A stretch of 64,000 nucleotides of DNA from SMBSF63 sp034003545 (GTDB lineage Bacteria > Chloroflexota > Anaerolineae > Anaerolineales > Anaerolineaceae), in assembly GCA_964447155.1 (NCBI GenBank), contig CAYURM010000004.1:104209-168208 (forward strand), read 5' to 3'. A model generated the notes under the pieces. The model saw only the letters and a list, made by a program, of their open reading frames with translations. It did not search any database and was not told the origin of the DNA. Position numbers and translations under genes: made by a program. This document shows, piece after piece, positions 8,422-14,844 of this stretch; position 1 is the stretch's first letter, and each line of letters opens with the position of its first letter.

Positions 8422-9314
8422 TTGATTTTCCTTTGTGATGTTTGTCTGATGCGAGGTTCACAGGCGTCTTGTACAGCTTGCCGCATGACGGCGCGGGGGG
8501 CGGTATATCCTGTCCAACGCTCAAAAGCCAATGCGGCCTGTTCCACAAGCATCCCTAAACCACTGCGAGCAGGCAGCCCTGCCTGGCATGCCCGGCGTAC
8601 CAGAAGTGTGTCGACGGGATTGTAAACCAGATCATAGACACAGGCATGGAGGGGGAGAGCGAGGTCTTCCGGCCAGGGGCAGGTCTCAGTATCAGGCGAC
8701 ATGCCCAGCGGCGTTGCGTTGACAAGCAGTCCAATCTTCCTGCTGATTTGCGACAAGGCATTTTTTTCCAGGGGAAGAACTTCGACAGGCGTATTAGCAA
8801 TGGCATTGAAAGAATGCGCCAGTTCCTGGGCCTGTAGAAGATTTCGTGCCGCAACCCCGACAGAGTAGCCCGCTTTCAACAAACTGAAAAGCACTGCTCT
8901 TGCTGCTCCACCAGCACCCAAAAGCAAGGCGGGGGTATGTTTTTCCACAGGCAATTGCTGAAGGTCATTCTGGAATCCGGCTGCATCGGTGTTGTCGCCC
9001 GTCAGAAGTCCGTTTTCCATATAAATCGTGTTGACCGCGCCGATGCATTCGGCTGATGGGGTGAGGGCGGCCAAAAGCGGCACCACGGTTTGTTTATAGG
9101 GCAGGGTGACATTCAACCCGTCAATCTCACCAGCAGCCACGTGTTCCAACAGGTCCAGAATAGCTACATCCTGGATGTGGTTGGGTTCAATGGCATAAAG
9201 ACAATACCGTCCCGCCAGACCGAGTTCTTGCAAAGCTGCCTGATGGATGCGAGGTGACAGGCTATGATCAAGCGGCCAGCCGATGAGTCCCAAATTGATT
9301 CGTTGTTCTGGCAT
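8418..9314 (-). CDS. aroE: shikimate dehydrogenase
   Basis: Reduces 3-dehydroshikimate to shikimate with NADPH; 298 residues. The shikimate pocket is seen in WPLDHSLSPRIH, the catalytic lysine in NVTLPYKQTV, the catalytic aspartate in DNTDAAGF, and the nucleotide-binding loop in GAGGAARAVLFSLL. The last 15 residues are a basic tail (RQTSQRKIK) beyond the usual end of the fold. It overlaps aroC by 4 bp and starts 4 bp after aroA. Confidence 0.95.
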   Translation of the reverse strand: MPEQRINLGLIGWPLDHSLSPRIHQAALQELGLAGRYCLYAIEPNHIQDVAILDLLEHVAAGEIDGLNVTLPYKQTVVPLLAALTPSAECIGAVNTIYMENGLLTGDNTDAAGFQNDLQQLPVEKHTPALLLGAGGAARAVLFSLLKAGYSVGVAARNLLQAQELAHSFNAIANTPVEVLPLEKNALSQISRKIGLLVNATPLGMSPDTETCPWPEDLALPLHACVYDLVYNPVDTLLVRRACQAGLPARSGLGMLVEQAALAFERWTGYTAPRAVMRQAVQDACEPRIRQTSQRKIK

Positions 9315-9318
9315 CAGG

Positions 9319-10674
9319 TCACTGCTCCGTTTGAATAATGCAGCCGAGTGCTTGCAAAACAGCGATAAAGTCTGGAAAGGATTCTGCTGTCATTTCGGCG
9401 CCGTGAACCACTACCGGGTTTTGACAAGCCAGACCGGCAACGGCCAAAGCCATCGCCAGACGGTGGTCGCCATGTGATTCGACTTCTCCCCCGCGGGGTA
9501 GCACGCCACCCACAACAATGAAGCCGTCCGGGGTTTCCTGAATATTGACACCGATGCGGCTGAGTTCCTGACAAATGGCGGCGATACGATCAGATTCTTT
9601 TAATCGTAGTTCCTGTGCATCACGTACGACGGTTGTGCCAGCGGCAAAGGCCGCGGCCACGGCAAAGACAGGAAATTCGTCAATCATGCGCACCACCAGG
9701 GGGCCGCAGACCTCAACTGCTTCTAATACGCTATACCGGACAGTGACCTTGCCGGCAGGTTCACCAGCATCATGAGTTAAAATTTCGACCTGCACATCAG
9801 CGCCCATGGCCTGCAAGGTGTCCAATAACCCTGTTCGCGTCGCATTCAGGCCGACATTATTCAGAGTGAGTTGAGAGCCAGGAGTGATCAAGGCAGCAAC
9901 GATCAGGAAGGCGGCGGCGGAAATGTCACCGGGGACGGTAAAATCCAGGGGGAGGAGTGAAGTAGTTGGGGGAGACAGACGCGTGGCGTAGATTGGGGTG
10001 GCTTTATCTTCCAGCTTGCGGCTGGTTACGTCCACGCCCATATTGGCGAGCATGTTTTCTGTGTGGTCGCGGGATGGGCCAGGTTCAAAGAGGGTACTGG
10101 TGCCGTTGGCTGCCAGTGCGGCCAGCAATAAACATGATTTTACCTGGGCCGAAGCAACCGGCAGCGCATATTGAATATTATGCAGCGGTTGGTTTGAATC
10201 TCTGGATAAAAGTTCAAGTGGCGCGCCTCCATTTTCAGCGGCAGTTATGGACACACCCATGTGCCGTAACGGGAGGACGATACGATCCATGGGGCGGTGG
10301 CGCAGGCCAGCCGAGCCATCCAGAACAGCCGGGATACCCGCCGCTGAAAGAGCGCCAGTCAGGAGACGCAATGTGGTGGCCGAGTTACCGCAGTTGATCG
10401 GTTCACTGGCAGGACGAAGTCCTTGCAGACCATGACCGGCGATGGTCAGAGTCGTACCGTCGAGCTGCCAATCGATGGCCAACTGTTTGAGAGCGTCGAG
10501 CAAGGGTTTGGTAACACCAGAAACCTGAAAATTTCTGATCGCGCTTTTCCCGTCCGCAAGCGCGGCAAAGAGGGCGGCCCGGTGAGACAGCGACTTGTCT
10601 CCGGGTAAATCCAGTTTGTTTTTACAGGGCAGATTGCCTTTGATTGGATGTCCGGGATCAATGATTGTTTTCAT
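9319..10674 (-). CDS. aroA: 3-phosphoshikimate 1-carboxyvinyltransferase (EPSP synthase)
   Basis: Joins shikimate-3-phosphate and PEP. The 451-residue protein has the N-terminal DLPGDKSLSHRAALFAALAD motif with the substrate-binding lysine, GNSATTLRLLTG, RPMDRI and the C-terminal LKESDRI and GDHRLAMALA motifs. GNSATT (alanine where most enzymes have glycine, GNSGTT) is a change in the PEP/glyphosate-binding loop, so reduced glyphosate sensitivity is possible by analogy with class II enzymes. Start 10674 (MKTIIDPG) is chosen because it overlaps the tyrA stop as ATGA; a 24-codon upstream extension lies wholly inside tyrA. Confidence 0.94.
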   Translation of the reverse strand: MKTIIDPGHPIKGNLPCKNKLDLPGDKSLSHRAALFAALADGKSAIRNFQVSGVTKPLLDALKQLAIDWQLDGTTLTIAGHGLQGLRPASEPINCGNSATTLRLLTGALSAAGIPAVLDGSAGLRHRPMDRIVLPLRHMGVSITAAENGGAPLELLSRDSNQPLHNIQYALPVASAQVKSCLLLAALAANGTSTLFEPGPSRDHTENMLANMGVDVTSRKLEDKATPIYATRLSPPTTSLLPLDFTVPGDISAAAFLIVAALITPGSQLTLNNVGLNATRTGLLDTLQAMGADVQVEILTHDAGEPAGKVTVRYSVLEAVEVCGPLVVRMIDEFPVFAVAAAFAAGTTVVRDAQELRLKESDRIAAICQELSRIGVNIQETPDGFIVVGGVLPRGGEVESHGDHRLAMALAVAGLACQNPVVVHGAEMTAESFPDFIAVLQALGCIIQTEQ

Positions 10675-11558
10675 GCTTTTCCTTTGGTGAACAGAGCACT
10701 GCGCGCATTGCGGCCTTGCTGAAGGGCTGCTTCCAGCTTGGCACAATCTTCATGATGGATATTTTCCTTTAATTTTTCCAGGTTGATCTGAAAATCCTGG
10801 AGAGCTTCCAGAATGAAATCCTGATTGGTCAGCAAAATATCCAACATCATGGTTGGCGTAGCTGCGGCTAAACGGCTGGTACTGCGCAGGCCTGAGCCTG
10901 CCATTGGAGCGGCATCCGGCGGGATAGATGCCACGATGGCGTTGGCAACCAGGTAAGGCATGTGGCTGGTGCTGGCTGTCCAGTGATCATGCGTTTCTGC
11001 ATCCAGCCATAAAGGATAAGCCCCTGTTTGGCGGACGCAGACTTCAGCAATCGCCTGGGCTCGGGAGGATGTGCGCTCCAATTTAACCAGGGCAAAATTT
11101 CCTTTAACAAACAGACTGGCGTCTGCGTTTCGAAATGATGATTTCTCATTACCGCACATGGGGTGTCCACCAACCGGTTCGAAGCGCTCGGGAAGGGCTG
11201 CCATTGCATCCATTATTTTCCGTTTGGTGGAACCGAGGTCAAGCACAATGCACCCCCCGGGATGCAGATTGGGCAGCGCCTTTAGCTGTTCAAGAATGGC
11301 AAGTACGGGTGCCGCCAGAATAACCAGGTCTGCTTGTGAAATGACATCATCCGGTTGTTGGGCGACCGTTGTAAAGATTGTACTGGCTGCTGCCAGTTCA
11401 ACCGTACGCGGGTCGGGGTCGATGCCGATAAGAGATGCGCATTTCCCGGCAAGCGCATAAGCCAGTGACCCACCAATCAAACCAAGTCCCCAAATGGCGA
11501 CGTTGAAATCTGTAAGGTTGGTAAAATCCGTTTCAGCTTTCATCTGGTATGTTCTCAT
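10671..11558 (-). CDS. tyrA: prephenate dehydrogenase
   Basis: Oxidatively decarboxylates prephenate to 4-hydroxyphenylpyruvate, the tyrosine branch. The 295-residue protein has the Rossmann loop VAIWGLGLIGGSLAYAL near residue 20-36 and the prephenate-pocket GGHPMCGNEKSSF, whose histidine is catalytic in the family; the C-terminal half is all-helical. No ACT domain follows, so feedback by tyrosine may act on the operon leader and on DAHP synthase instead. Its start and stop overlap aroF copy 1 and aroA by four bases each. Confidence 0.93.
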   Translation of the reverse strand: MRTYQMKAETDFTNLTDFNVAIWGLGLIGGSLAYALAGKCASLIGIDPDPRTVELAAASTIFTTVAQQPDDVISQADLVILAAPVLAILEQLKALPNLHPGGCIVLDLGSTKRKIMDAMAALPERFEPVGGHPMCGNEKSSFRNADASLFVKGNFALVKLERTSSRAQAIAEVCVRQTGAYPLWLDAETHDHWTASTSHMPYLVANAIVASIPPDAAPMAGSGLRSTSRLAAATPTMMLDILLTNQDFILEALQDFQINLEKLKENIHHEDCAKLEAALQQGRNARSALFTKGKA

Positions 11559-12592
11559 AAAGAAACATGCGAGCTGACCGCGATGTCCCGGTCAATGGCC
11601 TGGGCGATATTGCGGATCTGGGTGACCATTTCGGCGAAGCGCTCCGGCTTCAACGACTGAAACCCGTCGGACAAGGCATTTTCCGGCTCCTGATGAACTT
11701 CCACGATCAGCCCATCCGCCCCGGCAGCAATGCCCGCCCGGGCAACGGCGGTCACATAATTCCAGTTGCCGGTGGCATGGCTGGGATCCAGGACAACGGG
11801 GAGGTGGGTCTTTTCTTTCAGCACCGGGATGGCATTGATATCGGTGGTGTTGCGGGTCGAATTTTCAAAGGTGCGGATACCGCGTTCACACAGGATCACC
11901 CGGCGGTTATCATGGGAAAGGATGTACTCGGCAGCCATGAGCAGTTCCTCAACGGTGGAGGACATGCCGCGCTTGAGTAGGACGGGATGCTGGCTGGCGC
12001 CTGCCGCGTGCAGCAGGCTGTAATTTTGCATATTGCGCGCACCGATCTGGATCACGTCGGCATAATGCGTTACGAGTTCAATTTGTTCTTCAGACATTGC
12101 CTCGGTGACAACCGGCAGACCGGTGGCTTGACGGGCTTCGGCCATCCATTTAAGGGCCTTTTCGCCATGTCCCTGAAAGGCATACGGAGAGGTACGCGGT
12201 TTGAAGCTGCCGCCGCGCAGGGCATGCGCCCCGGCTTCCTTGACCGCATGGGCGATTTCGATGATCAGGCCGCGGTCTTCCACAGCACACGGCCCGGCGA
12301 TGATGACGATGCCGCGCCCGCCAATATCAACCCCATCTAACGGGAAGACCGAATCCTCACGGATAAATTCGCGCGAGGTCAGTTTGTAGGGACGTGAGAT
12401 GGGTATAACGCGGTCAACACCCGGCATGCGCAGGAAATGATCCTGGGTTGTGAAGGGATCCTTACCCACCACACCGATCACGGTGCGTTGTTCTCCTGAT
12501 GAAATATGGGGCTCAAAACCCAATAACTTGACTTTTGATGTTACCCCTTTAATTTGGTCAGGCTTTGCTTCGGTTTGCATGATGATTAACAT
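11555..12592 (-). CDS. aroF: 3-deoxy-7-phosphoheptulonate synthase, type I-beta, copy 1
   Basis: Condenses PEP and erythrose-4-phosphate into DAHP, the first step of the pathway. Of 345 residues, about 1-75 form the small ferredoxin-like regulatory domain of Thermotoga-type enzymes (MLIIMQTEAKPDQIKG), followed by the TIM barrel: GPCAVEDRG (metal Cys), KPRTSPYAFQG, IGARNMQNY, KRGMSSTVEE, DPSHATG (metal His) and VEVHQEP...ALSDG (metal Glu and Asp). Start 12592 has AAAGGGA upstream; longer in-frame readings cross aroH. Residues 64-337 are identical, at nucleotide level too, to the second copy at 13002-14036. The N-terminal domains differ, so the two enzymes may respond to different effectors. 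Confidence 0.95.
   Translation of the reverse strand: MLIIMQTEAKPDQIKGVTSKVKLLGFEPHISSGEQRTVIGVVGKDPFTTQDHFLRMPGVDRVIPISRPYKLTSREFIREDSVFPLDGVDIGGRGIVIIAGPCAVEDRGLIIEIAHAVKEAGAHALRGGSFKPRTSPYAFQGHGEKALKWMAEARQATGLPVVTEAMSEEQIELVTHYADVIQIGARNMQNYSLLHAAGASQHPVLLKRGMSSTVEELLMAAEYILSHDNRRVILCERGIRTFENSTRNTTDINAIPVLKEKTHLPVVLDPSHATGNWNYVTAVARAGIAAGADGLIVEVHQEPENALSDGFQSLKPERFAEMVTQIRNIAQAIDRDIAVSSHVSL
11580..12403 (-). repeat. 824-bp perfect duplicate, copy in aroF 1
   Basis: Reading both regions base by base I find no difference between 11580-12403 and 13021-13844 (offset 1441). Identity stops abruptly on both sides: beyond 12403 the two genes diverge into different N-terminal domains, and below 11580 into different C-terminal ends. 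Identity at synonymous positions points to recent gene conversion or duplication. Confidence 0.93.
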
Positions 12593-12975
12593 GACAGGTT
12601 CCCTTTCATGCTTGTTGAAATATCTGGACGAAGACAGACCGCATGGTGAAGATAGATATGGTGAACGCCATCCTGGGGAAGGTCTGTGTTCCAGTGCAGT
12701 AATACCCGTATACAAAGCGGTAACCCGCCAGGAACGGGAATTTCCTGGGCGCAAACCAGCGGCACGTTTGTCCAACCCAGAAGCCGGGCAGCTTTGGCGG
12801 GATAGACCGCATCCAGGTCGGGTGTCAATGTAAACAGGGCACTGGCGATGTCTTGCGGGGTGAGAGCTGCATTGGCCGCCTGAATAGCCACCAATAATTC
12901 CTGGGTGGCGTCCAGGATCGCAGAAGCATCATTTCGTGAAACGGTGGTAGCGCCGCGGATACCGCGCATACTCAT
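12586..12975 (-). CDS. aroH: chorismate mutase, AroH type
   Basis: Rearranges chorismate to prephenate. The 129-residue protein is of the Bacillus AroH trimeric class, not the helical AroQ class: the N-terminal MRGIRGATT places the catalytic arginine at residue 7, and AQEIPVPGG, LCIRVLLHW and HIYLHHAV carry the Glu, second Arg and Tyr of that active site. AAGGAGG lies 6 bp before the ATG at 12975. It is sandwiched between the two DAHP synthase genes, 26 bp after copy 2 and overlapping copy 1 by 7 bp. Confidence 0.95.
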   Translation of the reverse strand: MSMRGIRGATTVSRNDASAILDATQELLVAIQAANAALTPQDIASALFTLTPDLDAVYPAKAARLLGWTNVPLVCAQEIPVPGGLPLCIRVLLHWNTDLPQDGVHHIYLHHAVCLRPDISTSMKGNLSC

Positions 12976-13001
12976 GATATTCCTCCTTTTTGCTGAATCA
13001 A

Positions 13002-14036
13002 TCAGGTGTGCGAGCTAACGGCGATGTCCCGGTCAATGGCCTGGGCGATATTGCGGATCTGGGTGACCATTTCGGCGAAGCGCTCCGGCTTCAACGACTG
13101 AAACCCGTCGGACAAGGCATTTTCCGGCTCCTGATGAACTTCCACGATCAGCCCATCCGCCCCGGCAGCAATGCCCGCCCGGGCAACGGCGGTCACATAA
13201 TTCCAGTTGCCGGTGGCATGGCTGGGATCCAGGACAACGGGGAGGTGGGTCTTTTCTTTCAGCACCGGGATGGCATTGATATCGGTGGTGTTGCGGGTCG
13301 AATTTTCAAAGGTGCGGATACCGCGTTCACACAGGATCACCCGGCGGTTATCATGGGAAAGGATGTACTCGGCAGCCATGAGCAGTTCCTCAACGGTGGA
13401 GGACATGCCGCGCTTGAGTAGGACGGGATGCTGGCTGGCGCCTGCCGCGTGCAGCAGGCTGTAATTTTGCATATTGCGCGCACCGATCTGGATCACGTCG
13501 GCATAATGCGTTACGAGTTCAATTTGTTCTTCAGACATTGCCTCGGTGACAACCGGCAGACCGGTGGCTTGACGGGCTTCGGCCATCCATTTAAGGGCCT
13601 TTTCGCCATGTCCCTGAAAGGCATACGGAGAGGTACGCGGTTTGAAGCTGCCGCCGCGCAGGGCATGCGCCCCGGCTTCCTTGACCGCATGGGCGATTTC
13701 GATGATCAGGCCGCGGTCTTCCACAGCACACGGCCCGGCGATGATGACGATGCCGCGCCCGCCAATATCAACCCCATCTAACGGGAAGACCGAATCCTCA
13801 CGGATAAATTCGCGCGAGGTCAGTTTGTAGGGACGTGAGATGGGCATGACCCGGTCAACACCCGGCATGCGAAAAAGCTGACCCTGCGTGGCAATAAAAG
13901 GATTATTGCCCACAACACCAATCACGGTACGTTCTTCGCCATAAACAATATGGGGGTCAAAACCAAGCGCTTTAACTTTTACAATCACCTGGTCTACCTG
14001 CTTCTGGCTGGCATCGGTATTCATGATAATCATCAT
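13002..14036 (-). CDS. aroF: 3-deoxy-7-phosphoheptulonate synthase, type I-beta, copy 2 (first gene of operon)
   Basis: A 344-residue paralogue of the gene at 11555-12592 and the first structural gene after the leader and terminator. The catalytic barrel is identical to copy 1; the N-terminal domain is only similar (MMIIMNTDASQKQVDQ versus MLIIMQTEAKPDQIKG; VYGEERTVIGVVG versus SSGEQRTVIGVVG), and the last residues differ (SSHT versus SSHVSL). Start 14036 has AAAGGAG 9 bp upstream. In Thermotoga the corresponding N-terminal domain mediates tyrosine/phenylalanine feedback, so two isoforms with one shared core and two sensors are inferred. Confidence 0.95.
   Translation of the reverse strand: MMIIMNTDASQKQVDQVIVKVKALGFDPHIVYGEERTVIGVVGNNPFIATQGQLFRMPGVDRVMPISRPYKLTSREFIREDSVFPLDGVDIGGRGIVIIAGPCAVEDRGLIIEIAHAVKEAGAHALRGGSFKPRTSPYAFQGHGEKALKWMAEARQATGLPVVTEAMSEEQIELVTHYADVIQIGARNMQNYSLLHAAGASQHPVLLKRGMSSTVEELLMAAEYILSHDNRRVILCERGIRTFENSTRNTTDINAIPVLKEKTHLPVVLDPSHATGNWNYVTAVARAGIAAGADGLIVEVHQEPENALSDGFQSLKPERFAEMVTQIRNIAQAIDRDIAVSSHT
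13021..13844 (-). repeat. 824-bp perfect duplicate, copy in aroF 2
   Basis: Partner of the block at 11580-12403, in direct orientation and separated from it by 617 bp that include aroH. Recombination between the two would delete aroH and one DAHP synthase. Confidence 0.93.
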
Positions 14037-14064
14037 AACGGCTCTCTCCTTTTTGGCGCTTGCC

Positions 14065-14096
14065 AAAATAAAAGAGCGAGGCCTTTGGCCTCGCTC
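14065..14096 (-). terminator. intrinsic terminator (attenuator) in front of the aro operon
   Basis: On the minus strand GAGCGAGGCC (14096-14087), loop AAA and GGCCTCGCTC (14083-14074) make a perfect 10-bp stem followed at once by TTTTATTTT (14073-14065). It ends 29 nt before the aroF copy 2 start and 40 nt after the leader ORF stop. A candidate antiterminator is GGCGGCGCTT at 14147-14138, which can pair with the 5' arm through 3 plus 5 base pairs around a 2x2 mismatch; GCCG/CGGC at 14153-14142 could in turn sequester that segment. Confidence 0.88.
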
Positions 14097-14135
14097 GCAG
14101 ATTTCAATTCAAAATGGTGAATTTGTCAAATGCCC

Positions 14136-14219
14136 TTAAGCGCCGCCAGCGGCTTCCTGTGTATTGGAGCCGAAAAAATAATAAAAAGCAAAATAGCGGG
14201 TGGATGTTTGGTTACGCAT
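14136..14219 (-). CDS. aro operon leader peptide, Tyr/Phe-rich (27 aa)
   Basis: A 28-codon ORF, too short for routine gene calling. Residues 1-8 are MRNQTSTR, residues 9-16 are YFAFYYFF, then GSNTQEAAGGA and TAA. Seven of eight codons at positions 9-16 encode Tyr or Phe, the two end products of the downstream operon. AAAGGA lies about 15 nt before the ATG, rather far for a Shine-Dalgarno. It begins about 27 nt after the predicted transcription start and is followed by an intrinsic terminator, the layout of pheL-type ribosome-mediated attenuators. Scarcity of charged tRNA-Phe or tRNA-Tyr would stall the ribosome here and favour antitermination. No tryptophan codon is present, so Trp is not sensed. 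Confidence 0.88.
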   Translation of the reverse strand: MRNQTSTRYFAFYYFFGSNTQEAAGGA

Positions 14220-14252
14220 CAGGTAAGGGCTTTTTCCTTTCAAGTTTCACTT

Positions 14253-14281
14253 ATCATAGCCACAATCAGAAGATATGTCAA
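14253..14281 (-). promoter_or_regulatory. promoter of the aro operon
   Basis: On the minus strand TTGACA (14281-14276), a 17-bp spacer and TATGAT (14258-14253) form a near-consensus housekeeping promoter. The expected transcription start is near 14246, giving a leader of about 210 nt before aroF copy 2 that contains the leader peptide and terminator. Confidence 0.85.
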
Positions 14282-14327
14282 TAGTGACAGGAAACCAATT
14301 CTGTTTTGCGACATTTGTCACAGACAA
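14276..14327. promoter_or_regulatory. two TGTCA-type dyads at and upstream of the aro -35 box
   Basis: TGTCA-4-TGACA at 14276-14289 overlaps the -35 hexamer, and TTGTC-3-GACAA lies at 14315-14327. Both are exact short palindromes sharing the core GTC/GAC. They could be operator sites for a repressor acting in addition to attenuation, or for the divergent cupin gene. I recognise no specific regulator. Confidence 0.4.
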
Positions 14328-14410
14328 CCCAGTGATTATTGGGTATCATACGTATAGAAAACAGGTGTTGACTGTTATTTTTCAAAAAGAACTTTTTAGT
14401 GAGGTAGAGA

Positions 14411-14758
14411 ATGAAAATTGTAAATGCGTTGCAAGTTCCCGAATCTGAAGATGTACGAAAGATTCATAACACAAGTGGATACCCATTACATGCCAATGAA
14501 CACGTCATGGCAACGATGCTTGCCTTGCAGCCCGGCGAAGCAATGCGGATGCATGCCACGCCAGTGGATGTATTCTTCTATGTGCTCGAAGGTACTGGCA
14601 TTGTTGAAATTGGTGATGAACGCGAGACGGTAGTGGCGGACATGCTGATCGACAGCCCGGCACGCATTCCTCATCGCCTGCTTAATGAAAGTGATTCCAT
14701 TTTCAGGTTCCTGGTGGTGAAAACGCCCCGCCCAACCGAAAAATCGCGCTTTTTGTAG
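14411..14758 (+). CDS. cupin-domain protein
   Basis: A 115-residue single-domain cupin. Metal-binding residues are suggested by HATPVDVFFYVLEGTG and the second motif AHR-like segment ARIPHRLLNES. A conserved central glycine turn (VLEGTGIVEIGDE) is visible. Single-domain cupins of this kind bind small ligands or act as isomerases/dioxygenases; nothing here fixes the substrate. GAGGT stands 6 bp before the ATG. It is divergent from the aro operon with about 165 bp between the two predicted transcript starts. Confidence 0.8.
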   Translation: MKIVNALQVPESEDVRKIHNTSGYPLHANEHVMATMLALQPGEAMRMHATPVDVFFYVLEGTGIVEIGDERETVVADMLIDSPARIPHRLLNESDSIFRFLVVKTPRPTEKSRFL

Positions 14759-14786
14759 CAAAGCAGGAACGTTAAAAATTTTTACT

Positions 14787-14824
14787 AGAGGCTGTACCAA
14801 AAGTCATTGGTACAGCCTCTTTTT
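14787..14824. terminator. bidirectional terminator between cupin and macroglobulin genes
   Basis: AGAGGCTGTACCAA (14787-14800) and TTGGTACAGCCTCT (14807-14820) form a 14-bp perfect stem with a 6-nt loop, followed by TTTT on the plus strand and an A/T-rich AAAAATTTTT tail on the minus strand. It serves the two convergent genes. Confidence 0.85.
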
Positions 14825-14844
14825 GATTTGAGAGATGATGGCAG

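Noticed and set aside
11567..13781. Open reading frames opposite the two aroF genes, present twice
   Set aside because: They recur only because the underlying 824-bp block is duplicated; they match no family and mirror the codon pattern of aroF.
14037..14260. T-box leader for the aro operon
   Set aside because: No specifier loop or conserved T-box sequence is visible; a leader ORF with Tyr/Phe codons is present instead.
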